This document shows positions 54,118 to 63,349 of a stretch of DNA of 64,000 nt, one piece after another. A program made the position numbers and the translations under genes. The notes under the pieces are model-generated. The model did no database searches. It was not told the DNA's origin and saw only the letters and a program-made list of their open reading frames with translations. The stretch is from Blattamonas nauphoetae (lineage: Eukaryota; Preaxostyla; Oxymonadida). The stretch's first letter is position 1. Every line of letters starts with the position of its first letter. The DNA lies in NCBI GenBank assembly GCA_033064195.1, contig JARBJD010000063.1:186001-250000 (forward strand), written 5' to 3'.

Positions 54118-54202
54118 GAGATCTGCGTGTAGACTTCGAGATCTGCGCCTAGACCGATCTGCAGATCTGCGTCTAGACTTTTCCGGATCTGAGCCTAGAC
54201 TT
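54118..54202 (-). repeat. GTCTAGACGCAGATCT short-unit repeat, copy 2
   Basis: Reverse of 49691-49775 with about three differences. It overlaps the end of the minus-strand frame 54734-54201. Confidence 0.8.
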
Positions 54203-55342
54203 ACCCAGGATGAGATCTCGAAAGGTCGTACGTTCCGGACGAGATGCGGTCATAATGGAGAATCGGATCCTTCGTGTTTGGATTCGTCGCGGGACGCGAG
54301 AGAAAGAGATTCGATTCGAGATTGTTCAGCGAGGTAGACGGGAGTGGTGAATTGAAAGAGGCAGACGATCGCGTCGAGTCTGCTGCGATGATGGTGGGTG
54401 TGTTGATGAGAGATGAGGACGACGTGGAGTGCGCGCGTTGGATGGTGAATCCGGCAAAATGGTCTCGGAAGAAGGAGACCAACACAAGTGCTGCGAATTG
54501 TCCAGTCAGCTGCGAAGTGAGAGTGGTGTCGCGAGGTGATGTTCCTGCTGTTCGATTCGCTCCTCTTCCATCCTGCACTTCCCGCTGTGGATGAGGACGG
54601 AAAGAGTTGGTGAAGAGACGGACAGCAGACACGACGGTGAAGATGGAAGTGATGAACTTGACGTGGGTGTCGATTGGGAGCGGAGTGAGAATGGAAACGA
54701 GTGCTGGCTGTGTCACCAGACTGAACACACGCAAGATGTCGAGAGCAGGTAGGACAGCGTCTGTCTCACTTATATTTTGATTTCGGGACGGCGGTCGATC
54801 GTTGCGAAATGTTGGCGATGCGAACGAAGGGAGAGGATGATGGAAATGAAACGATTCGTCGTCGGCAACAGTTGTGGGGAGAGGTGGCGATTCGGATATG
54901 GGGAATGACTATATCGCATCAAGCAAATCGACTAAAACGCATCAAATGTGGATCAACACACTTCACTTCGAACAGTCTCCTTCGTGTTTCCGATGAAGAA
55001 TCCCCTCCCCCACCCCCAGAACAGCCCCGGACTGCGCTCGGAGTTGAGGGGCAGCTCGTAGCTCGTTCCAGTGGCATCCATAACATGCAGTAACTGGATG
55101 GACGAGCTCATCGCTTCGATCGAGCCTGTATCAACTTGTCCAAGTGCCGTCTCGTCCACGAAGATGTCGGACGCACTCGGCCCGCTTATCTCTTCGAACA
55201 AGTTGCCCAACAGCGACGTCGATGGCGAGTGTGTTGTTGTCTGCCGACGATGGATGGACTGAGTCGGTAGGTCGGCCAAACACGAATGCTCCTTCCTTTC
55301 CTCTCGACGAACACGACGAGAACCTCGTGTTGTGCTGAACAT
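54201..55342 (-). CDS. Hypothetical minus-strand gene in two segments
   Basis: Segment 1 (55342-54953) starts at an ATG and reads STSLLGNLFEEISGPSASDI and FVDETALGQVDTGSIEAMSS. Segment 2 (about 54930-54201) includes LRVFSLVTQPALVSILTPLP, HVKFITSIFTVVSAVRLFTN and FAALVLVSFFRDHFAGF, all hydrophobic helices, then a Ser/Thr/Asn-rich end. The two could be joined by an intron near 54940 that I cannot fix. The frame ends inside the short-unit repeat, hinting that the original end was replaced. The DIRS element begins only about 40 bases upstream of the ATG and may separate the gene from its promoter. Family unknown. Confidence 0.4.
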
Positions 55343-55477
55343 GACAGCGGCGTCGCATCAACCGAAATGCCTGACGACGAGGATTTCCTTTCACTCAATC
55401 CTCTACCAAACCTGTGCCTTCAACAAGTGAGATATCCCTGGTGACGTGTAAGGAAACAATGGGTGGCAGATCCAATC

Positions 55478-56665
55478 ATGACTCAGCCTAGTCAACAGTC
55501 AGTGTTAATCCAATCCGATGCACTATCTTCGATAAATGTTAGTGCTGATCTCATCACAGAGATTACGAAACAAGTAATCAATTCCATTCCTCAATACATA
55601 TCGCAAGCAACAACTCAGTCAATTGCACGACCGATCGAGACTAAAATTGGAAACACGGCAGAACAAGCTCTAGATCCCCTTTCACCGATACACTCACAAG
55701 AAAAGATCCTCAAGAGGAAACGTACTTCTCCCACTAGAACAGATCGAAGGCACCGAAATCGACCATCTAAAAATCGAAGTATAGCTGTGCATCATCGGAA
55801 TAGACGACAACAATCCAAATACGATTACACTGACAGTAGTTTCGAAGAATCCTCAGAGTCATATCAGTCGTCAACAATGATATCAGACACTTCTTCGACA
55901 GATGATGACTTGATGCGTCTAAAGGAGATTCTTCGCCACCGAAAGTCGAAATCGCACAGGACTACAAAAAGGAAGAAGAGTTCCCATCGAAATTTGAGCA
56001 CATCGACACGATCATCATGCAGCGATCGGCGACACAGACGAAGTGGAATCTCCAGCCGACAAAGACAGGAAATGCTAAAGAAACAACTTTTCAAAGATAT
56101 GAAGAAGCAAGAACCATCTTTTACTCAGAATTGGCTGCAAACAACATTGCCAAATCAGCAACGTGATTTGACAAATTCACATACGTCTCAGATCAAGAAT
56201 TTGTTGGGAATTCCCACAGAAATAGCTGCAAACCGTGCGATAATCACAGAGGCGCAGAGAATACAAGATCAGGCCTTGATGACAGCAACACATTCAACCT
56301 TTTCGTCGATCGGACACATGGCCCAAGTTTATGATATGGTCACACATGGAGAGCCGCCAAAACACATCCTGCCAATTATCACGAAAGGTATCTTGGATGC
56401 TGCGGACTCTGCAGCCTGCAGCCATCTTGGCCGATACGTTACCCCGGTCAATGCGGGACAGGTCGCTTTCACTTTGGGGCTCACTCAACCAGCGACAGCC
56501 CCCAATGATCTGCTTCTACCTCCCAATCAATCTCCAGGGTTCACTCAGTCCAATAATCCACAACAACAGTTTAGTCAAAATTCTTTCTCTCAACAAGGGG
56601 GGTCAGTCCGCCTCCCGACTCAACCCAAGGGACAACGCAACAGATTCTACCACAAACGACATTAA
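55478..56665 (+). CDS. DIRS element: Gag-like protein
   Basis: First gene of the DIRS element. The middle is very basic and Ser-rich (RRHRNRPSKNRSIAVHHRNR), as in nucleic-acid-binding Gag proteins. The C-terminal part is helical and ends Gln/Asn-rich. No zinc knuckle is seen. Assignment rests on position within the element. Confidence 0.6.
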   Translation: MTQPSQQSVLIQSDALSSINVSADLITEITKQVINSIPQYISQATTQSIARPIETKIGNTAEQALDPLSPIHSQEKILKRKRTSPTRTDRRHRNRPSKNRSIAVHHRNRRQQSKYDYTDSSFEESSESYQSSTMISDTSSTDDDLMRLKEILRHRKSKSHRTTKRKKSSHRNLSTSTRSSCSDRRHRRSGISSRQRQEMLKKQLFKDMKKQEPSFTQNWLQTTLPNQQRDLTNSHTSQIKNLLGIPTEIAANRAIITEAQRIQDQALMTATHSTFSSIGHMAQVYDMVTHGEPPKHILPIITKGILDAADSAACSHLGRYVTPVNAGQVAFTLGLTQPATAPNDLLLPPNQSPGFTQSNNPQQQFSQNSFSQQGGSVRLPTQPKGQRNRFYHKRH

Positions 56666-56833
56666 CACAACCATCCAGTCGACCAGTTCCGGAGAGGCTG
56701 AGGGATGCCTTGGCGAGATGGGAGGAGATAGGCGGGAAGGAGAGGGTGTTAGCAGGGGCAATGTGGGAGTGGATCAGTCCAGAGTCCCCGCAGAAGTTGC
56801 AAGAACTCCCGTGGTCTCCTCCATTCAAGGGCA

Positions 56834-58615
56834 ATGTGGAGGAGACGGCGGCTTTTCATTCACTCTTGTTGGAAGAGATCCAGACGGGTGTGGTTGTTCC
56901 TGTCCCACAAACGGAAGTCACCCTCTCTTCATACCTTCCTTGTCCCAAAAACGGGGAGATGGCGGAAGATCTTGAATGCGACGGCACTCAACAAGGAACT
57001 GAAGGTCGAGCATTTCAAAATGGAAGATGTAAAAACAGCGACCTCTTTCATCAATGGAGGAGAATGGATGACGAGTATAGACCTGAAGAATGCATATCAA
57101 CATGTCTTGGTGCCTCCACAACTCAGGAAGTATCTCTGCTTCGAGTTCGAGAAGCAGTTTTATCAATACGTGGGAATGCCGTTCGGGTTGTCGACTGCTC
57201 CGCGAACGTTTACGAAGATTATGCGTTGTGCTGTGAAACATCTCCGCCACATTCTCCAGATTCCGATAATCTTCTATCTAGACGACATTCTCCTCATCTC
57301 GCAAACGATGGAGTCGGCAAGGGTTAATACAGAAAGAGCGATGGAAACCCTGACAAACTTGGGTTTTCAGATTGCCGTCAGCAAGTGTCAGACAGTCCCA
57401 TCCCAATCAATCGAATTCTTGGGATGGTCGATCGACGCGGTTACACAATCGATCTCAATCACCTCGTCTCGACGCTCCAAACTCCTCCATCAATTGCGGA
57501 TGACCAAGGCAATCATCCTACATCGAGAATCAATCAGAGTGAGGGACTTGGCAGCTCTGATCGGTCGTCTCAACTTCCTTCGAACGGTCATTCCAGCTGC
57601 GAGCCTCAACCTGCAGAAATTAAACCAATGGAAAGACATGGGTGCCAGGCAGGGTGGATGGGAAGCGAAGGTCCAGCTCAACCGTCTCCACCTGGGAGAG
57701 ATCACCTTCTGGGCTTCAGCGATAGAACGGAACACTCCTCACTCCTTCCGTCAAGTCACACCCACAGCATCTCTCACCACAGATGCGAGCCCATGGGGCT
57801 GGGGATGTGTGCTCACGATTGGGGAGGAGACAACTCTCTTCCATGGAGTCTGGACCGAACAGCAGAAGGTTCAGACGTCCAATTGGAAAGAAACGGCAGC
57901 GATTCGTTTCTCCCTAATCAAAGCGACCATGCTCCTCAAGCAGAAGGATGTGCGGGCAATCACAGTTCACAGCGACAATACGACGGCCGTTCAAAATGTG
58001 AAGAAGCAGAGAGCCACCTCATCCCTTGTTCAGATCACGAATCAAACTCTTCAAACAATCAGATCGAGTGGGATGATTCTGGCCGACATCCAACACATTG
58101 CGGGAGTGAAGAATACAGTAGCGGATGCTCTGTCAAGGCTCCACCCTCTTGCGGAGTTCATGCTGACCCCTCTAGCGCTTCAGGTATTGAAAGATCGATG
58201 GTCTTACGTTCCTCTGATCGATCTCTTCGCCACAGATCAGAACAGACAATGTCACAAATACTTCTCGCTGAGACCGGAAGAGCACTCAGCTGGCGTGAAT
58301 GCCCTCGTCGTCAACTGGACAGGGATGATACAACCTCTCTGTCATCCTCCGATTCTCCTCATTCCACGAGTTCTGAAGAAGCTGAGGGAGGAACCAGTGA
58401 AGAAGGGAGTCCTCATCACTCCGGACTGGAGCAATCAAACTTGGTCTCCTCTCCTATCTCTGGTGGAGTTGGACAGCATCGTTCTCGGACCATACTCCAC
58501 GATGACAGTGAATACGGATCCGACATCGGAAGCGAGCCTCCCCCCAGGGAATGTACGAGCATCTCTGGTGGGGAGAGAACCTGGAGGGGAGAGACTTCTT
58601 CAGAAGTCTGTGTGA
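56834..58615 (+). CDS. DIRS element: reverse transcriptase and RNase H
   Basis: Polymerase gene. RT blocks are evident: MTSIDLKNAYQHVLV, QYVGMPFGLSTAPRTF and the YLDD active-site motif, followed by FLGWSID. The RNase H part has LTTDASPWGWGCVLT, HSDNTTAVQNV and VADALSRL. These match the DIRS branch of retroelement polymerases. It overlaps the recombinase gene at its 3' end. Confidence 0.85.
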   Translation: MWRRRRLFIHSCWKRSRRVWLFLSHKRKSPSLHTFLVPKTGRWRKILNATALNKELKVEHFKMEDVKTATSFINGGEWMTSIDLKNAYQHVLVPPQLRKYLCFEFEKQFYQYVGMPFGLSTAPRTFTKIMRCAVKHLRHILQIPIIFYLDDILLISQTMESARVNTERAMETLTNLGFQIAVSKCQTVPSQSIEFLGWSIDAVTQSISITSSRRSKLLHQLRMTKAIILHRESIRVRDLAALIGRLNFLRTVIPAASLNLQKLNQWKDMGARQGGWEAKVQLNRLHLGEITFWASAIERNTPHSFRQVTPTASLTTDASPWGWGCVLTIGEETTLFHGVWTEQQKVQTSNWKETAAIRFSLIKATMLLKQKDVRAITVHSDNTTAVQNVKKQRATSSLVQITNQTLQTIRSSGMILADIQHIAGVKNTVADALSRLHPLAEFMLTPLALQVLKDRWSYVPLIDLFATDQNRQCHKYFSLRPEEHSAGVNALVVNWTGMIQPLCHPPILLIPRVLKKLREEPVKKGVLITPDWSNQTWSPLLSLVELDSIVLGPYSTMTVNTDPTSEASLPPGNVRASLVGREPGGERLLQKSV

Positions 58616-59654
58616 TGAGGGAAGAATCCCAATGAATGTCCGAAATGTGGAAGAAGACGCATACAAACACAAGGGCCCTTGGATGCGGGCTTGGAAGTTA
58701 TTCAAACAATATTGCGAGAAGTTCAATCATTCTGTTTCCTTCATTGTTGCCAAGTCAACAAACATTGAACAACTTCTTTGCAGTTTCGTCGCAGATCTTG
58801 CCGAGCGGTTCCCACCTCCGAACCAACTCCCTCACACAGCAGTTCCGAAAGTCGTCAGATCATTAGGCCTCTTCCACCCAACACTGCACAACGACAGGTC
58901 ACACCTGAATTCTTTCAGACAGGTTCTTGCAAAGAGTCACCCAAAGAACAAGTCAAAACGTCACTACACCGTAATGTGGAATATTGATCTGCTCCTGAAC
59001 TGGGCACAGAAAACAAATGAATTAGCCAGCGAAGATCCAGAGGTCCAGCAGATGAGAGCGTTGTCTCTCCTCCTTGCAACGACGTGCTGTCGCCGTGCAG
59101 AGATTGTCAACCTTCGATGGAGGGACGTTGACTTCCATGAATCATCGGACTTCATTCCAACGTCATTTGCGACGGTGACAATCAGGGCAAAACAGAATCA
59201 ATTGCAGGACGACATCAGATTTGTTCGAGACGAAGGGGATGAATCATTCTCAGCCTTTCGAGCATTGATCGCACATAAGAGAAACATCGAGCGAGTCATT
59301 GCAGAGTCGGTTGACACAGACATTGCGAATTGCAAGATATGGTATGATTTCAGGAAAGGCGTTCCACTGAAGATGCCGGCCATTGCGTCCATTCTAAAAA
59401 GTGTGCTGAAAGAGATCGGTGTCCCTGGTTCTTACGGACCATACACGGTCAAGCATGCAGCGGTGAGCCACCTCAGGCGTGTGGCCAAGGTTCCGCTGGA
59501 AGTAGTCAATAGCCATGTGGGTTGGTCTCTCACTTCGACAATTGCAGACGTCTACTACTCTGCTCCAATCCTGATTGGAACTGGAGTACCCACACTCGCA
59601 GAGAGTTGGTGGCTGCCCTTACGGGTTCACGGCCTTCCAACTGTATCGAACTAG
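58551..59654 (+). CDS. DIRS element: tyrosine recombinase
   Basis: Lambda-integrase-like recombinase of about 367 residues that would integrate the element's circular DNA. The first catalytic Arg lies in TTCCRRAEIVNLRW, the second box in YTVKHAAVSHLRRVA, then HVGW, and the nucleophile Tyr in ADVYYSAP. Its presence instead of a DDE integrase defines the DIRS class. It overlaps the polymerase gene by about 65 bases. Confidence 0.85.
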   Translation: MYEHLWWGENLEGRDFFRSLCDEGRIPMNVRNVEEDAYKHKGPWMRAWKLFKQYCEKFNHSVSFIVAKSTNIEQLLCSFVADLAERFPPPNQLPHTAVPKVVRSLGLFHPTLHNDRSHLNSFRQVLAKSHPKNKSKRHYTVMWNIDLLLNWAQKTNELASEDPEVQQMRALSLLLATTCCRRAEIVNLRWRDVDFHESSDFIPTSFATVTIRAKQNQLQDDIRFVRDEGDESFSAFRALIAHKRNIERVIAESVDTDIANCKIWYDFRKGVPLKMPAIASILKSVLKEIGVPGSYGPYTVKHAAVSHLRRVAKVPLEVVNSHVGWSLTSTIADVYYSAPILIGTGVPTLAESWWLPLRVHGLPTVSN

Positions 59655-59940
59655 CTGTACAGGAGAAAGAATCAAGACATCCTTCTCTTCTTTTTCATTT
59701 TCAATGATTCTTCTCCCTTCTTTTAGGTCCCTTTCAACTCTCACTTGTTGAAGGCACAGGTTTGGTAGAGGATTGAGTGAAAGGAAATCCTTCTACAACA
59801 AACCAGTGCCCTTCAACTAAGAACGCAGCCACACAACTGGGGCTCGTTCGGGGGGACTCTTGTTTTTATGTCGCGGAGCGACTCTGAACATACCTTTTGG
59901 TTCTTTTACACTTCATTAGTCACTTTTGACCTCTCGTTTT

Positions 59941-60290
59941 AGGCATGGGCAGTGGTCGGTCTGAGAACATCGAGTCCAGTCCCTAAAAATAAAACAGTCG
60001 GCGACTTTTTTGAACTGCCCTTTAGTCGAGTGGTAGCACATAAGCTTTTTGCTCCCCGGACCCAGGATCGAATCCCGCCAGGGTCACTTTATTGTTTCCT
60101 TTTTCTCATTTTTGATTCACAACAACTCTATAATTGGTTCATCTCATATTTCTCAAAATTAATGTTCAACACGTCGTAGATCAAGAGTCCCTGAGTCGGT
60201 CTGTCCTTCCCCAACATCGGACAAAAAGTCGGCCTGTCAGACCGACTCCGACTCCTCCTCTTCGTTCTGACAGCATCTCCACGAATCCAA
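59941..60290 (+). mobile_element. tRNA-derived SINE-like repeat, locus 3
   Basis: Starts AGGCATGGGCAGTGG. A box TAGTCGAGTGG at 60023-60033, B box GGATCGAATCC at 60065-60075. The body ends in a stem made by GAGTCGGTCTG and CAGACCGACTC. It lies about 120-150 bases beyond the DIRS element. Confidence 0.7.
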
Positions 60291-61081
60291 ACAATTACAA
60301 AACGGTATTCTTTTTCTTCTCAGTACTTACTTCTCGTTTTCACTCATGATCTCACATGCGATTCCAGTTGTTCCACTGTCGAGTCAGATCGAGACATGAT
60401 CCTCAACAGTCTTCACAATTTCTCATTTCTCTTCTACTGATCATCTTACGGTTTCGCTTTTCCATTTTTTCTCTTTTCAGGATGCATGAACCACATGATC
60501 GGAAGTGAACGAACAGATCTCCAACATCGTCTTGGCACACCCGTATCTCAACACGAGAGTCAAGTTCTCTCTTTTCATTCATTATTTTCGCCATTCCATG
60601 CTTTCTTCTTCTCCAGGACGTCGATCTTGAGTCACATACAATAATCAGTCTGTTTCTCCATCATTGATTATTTCTGTGTCATATGAAGAAGAAATTTTCA
60701 TTCTCTCACACTCCTCGGGACTTCCTCTTTCGATTTTCAAATAGATCCTGTTTGATCGAGCAGACCATCCTCAACTCGTCCAACTTGCCCAACTTACTCT
60801 AATATGCCCCCGCAATCTCTGTGTCATCTCTCTCTGGAGCTCTTCAGTCCCCTTTTCGATGATTTATCTGTCAACCTCAACAATAGCTTGTCAATGACAT
60901 GGGCCATCATTGACTGTGGTATGGCAGTTCGTAAAACGACTGTCATATCTCTCACCTCCTTTTCCCTCACCCTTTCACGCGAATGAATTGATCGCCACTG
61001 GATGTCCCACGATCTTCATCTATTGTGAAGGATCATGAACATCTCACATAATTACCCTGTATGGCCCTCTTTTCCTGTTTT
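60291..61081 (+). pseudogene. ARM-like gene fragment, locus 3 of 3
   Basis: Collinear at DNA level with 41465-40600: the CACTGTCGAGTCAGATCGAG block, the ATGAACCAC...TATCTCAAC block, then AIIDCGMAVRKTTVI. Stops interrupt every frame. It leads into the gene with the 27-bp repeats. Confidence 0.45.
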
Positions 61082-61102
61082 ATTCCTAGTTTTTAGGATC
61101 TG

Positions 61103-63314
61103 ATGGAGAGGAACCAAGCCTTCATCACCATGCTCACTATCAAGGCTCCTTCCGAAATTTATGCCAATCAAAACAGTCATTTGAATGCTCTTTCCAAATG
61201 CTTCCAACACACAGCCACCTTCTCTTTCTCTGTTCATCGTCATCTTCAGCCCCTCCCGACCTCATCGATTCGTTTCTCAAATCAGTCGACATCTCCTCCT
61301 CTCCCTCCGACACTCCCTTCCGTCACGATCGACACCTGAACCTGATCTCCGCACTCAGCCAGTCTTCGTCTCCTCTCGTCACCAAACTCAGCGAACCGCT
61401 CCTCGACCCAACATTCCCTCTCCGCTCCCTCCTCTCCCTCGCTCGTTCACCGACCCTGCCAGCTCCTTCCTCCGATTGGCCAATACAAACCCTGAATTCT
61501 TCCGACGCATCATCGAGAACAACACTGGCCACATTTTGGACATCGCCATTTCCACTGCAGTGAATTCTATTCGAGTGGTGCCAGAAGTGCTATCTGAACC
61601 ACGCTGTCTGGACTTTGGGAGAGCGACTCCCAATTGGGTTGTGCTGCTCAACGCGATTGCAGACGTGAAGATGGATCTGACACAAAACAGCGACGAGTTC
61701 AACTCAATCAGGGCATCTCATCTCACTTTCCTCATTCTCTCCACTGCGAGCACGAACAACGAGCTGTCGACAGCTGCTGTGTCTGTCTTCTCGAACCAAT
61801 TTGGCCAGTCCACACCACACACCGAGGCACTCCTCTTCACCCCACCATTCGACAATCAAAACCACATCCTCCTAGCACATCATCAGCCAACTCTCCCGAA
61901 TCATCACTCTCGCCCGCATCTCCCCAATCGTCACTCTCGCCCGCTTCTCCCCAATCGTCACTCTCGCCCGCTTCTCCCCAATCGTCACTCTCGCCCGCAT
62001 CTCCCGAATCATCACTCTCGCCCGCATCTCCCGAATCATCACTCTCGCCCGCTTCTCCCCAATCGTCACTCTCGCCCGCTTCTCCCCAATCGTCACTCTC
62101 GCCCGCATCTCCCGAATCATCACTCTCGCCCGCATCTCCCGAATCATCACTCTCGCCCGCTTCTCCCCAATCGTCACTCTCGCCCGCTTCTCCCCAATCG
62201 TCACTCTCGCCCGCTTCTCCCCAATCGTCACTCTCGCCCGCTTCTCCCGAATCATCACTCTCGCCCGCATCTCCCGAATCATCACTCTCGCCCGCATCTC
62301 CCGAATCATCACTCTCGCCCGCATCTCCCGAATCATCACTCTCGCCCACATCTCCCGAATCATCACTCTCGCCCGCTTCTCCCCAATCGTCACTCTCGCC
62401 AGCTTCTCCCGAATCATCACTCTCGCCCGCATCTCCCGAATCATCACTCTCGCCCGCTTCTCCCCAATCGTCACTCTCGCCCGCTTCTCCCCAATCGTCA
62501 CTCTCGCCCGCATCTCCCGAATCATCACTCTCGCCCGCATCTCCCGAATCATCACTCTCGCCCGCATCTCCCGAATCATCACTCTCGCCCACATCTCCCG
62601 AATCATCACTCGCCCGCTTCTCCCCAATCGTCACTCTCGCCCACTTCTCCCCAATCGTCACTCTCGCCCGCATCTCCCGAATCGTCACTCGCCCGCTTCT
62701 CCCCAATCGTCACTCTCGCCCGCTTCTCCCGAATCATCACTCGCCCGCATCTCCCGAATCATCACTCTCGCCCGCATCTCCCGAATCATCACTCTCGCCC
62801 ACATCTCCCGAATCATCACTCTCGCCCGCATCTCCCCAATCGTCACCTCGCCGCTTCTCCCCAATCGTCACTCGCCCGCTTCTCCCCAATCGTCACTCGC
62901 CCGCTTCTCCCGAATCATCACTCTCGCCACTTCTCCCCAATCGTCACTCTCGCCCGCTTCTCCCCAATCGTCACTCTCGCCCGCTTCTCCCCAATCGTCA
63001 CTCTCGCCCGCTTCTCCCCAATCGTCACTCGCCCGCTTCTCCCCAATCGTCACTCGCCCGCTTCTCCCCAATCGTCACTCTCGCCCGCTTCTCCCCAATC
63101 GTCACTCTCGCCCGCTTCTCCCCAATCGTCACTCTCGCCCGCTTCTCCCCAATCGTCACTCGCCCGCTTCTCCCCAATCGTCACTCTCGCCGGCATCTCC
63201 CGAATCGTCACTCGCCCGCATCTCCACATAGCTCTCCTCGCCAACGTAAGACTTTCCACTTGCACCCTCCATTATCGTCCCAACTTCACTTACTTGTCCG
63301 TTCGAGTCCGTTGA
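61103..63314 (+). CDS. Hypothetical protein with a 9-residue repeat domain
   Basis: The non-repeat part reads FRRIIENNTGHILDIAISTA, then NWVVLLNAIADVKMDL, ASHLTFLILSTASTNNELST and AVSVFSNQFG, a helical, ARM-like style, in the frame opened at 61185. The stretch before about 61480 looks better in other frames (SSSAPPDLIDSFLKSVDISS), so a frame change or short intron is likely there. The 27-bp array at 61895-63225 then gives a nonapeptide such as SLSPASPES or PNHHSRPHL depending on frame. Two-base-shorter units in its second half change frame. The gene may continue the fragment at 60291-61081. Function unknown. Confidence 0.45.
61895..63225 (+). repeat. 27-bp minisatellite, about 49 units
   Basis: Units alternate between two main forms, CGCATCTCCCGAATCATCAC and CGCTTCTCCCCAATCGTCAC, each joined by TCTCGCC. 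From about 62600 some units lack two bases. Because 27 is a multiple of three, every frame that is open in one unit stays open, which explains the long frames on both strands. Confidence 0.95.
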
Positions 63315-63349
63315 TCTCCTTTCTCACAATATCTGTCTTTTTATTCTAA

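Larger units (their letters stand above)
55381..59790 (+). mobile_element. DIRS-type tyrosine-recombinase retrotransposon, largely whole
   Basis: A 52-base inverted terminal repeat is identical at both ends (55381-55432 and 59739-59790). Between them, in order on the plus strand, lie a Gag-like frame, a reverse transcriptase/RNase H frame and a tyrosine recombinase frame. No integrase or long terminal repeats occur. This is the standard DIRS layout. Just outside the right repeat, to about 59820, is a diverged copy of the terminal sequence in the other orientation, as might be expected of the complementary region such elements use. It looks largely whole, with at most about one break suspected. 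Identical ends suggest a young insertion. Confidence 0.85.

Noticed and set aside
61837-62706. Minus-strand acidic or Arg-rich repeat proteins
   Set aside because: Open only because the unit length is a multiple of three. The array's upstream neighbour codes on the plus strand.
61895-63225. CRISPR array
   Set aside because: The 27-bp units are head-to-tail with no unique spacers, and the context is eukaryotic.
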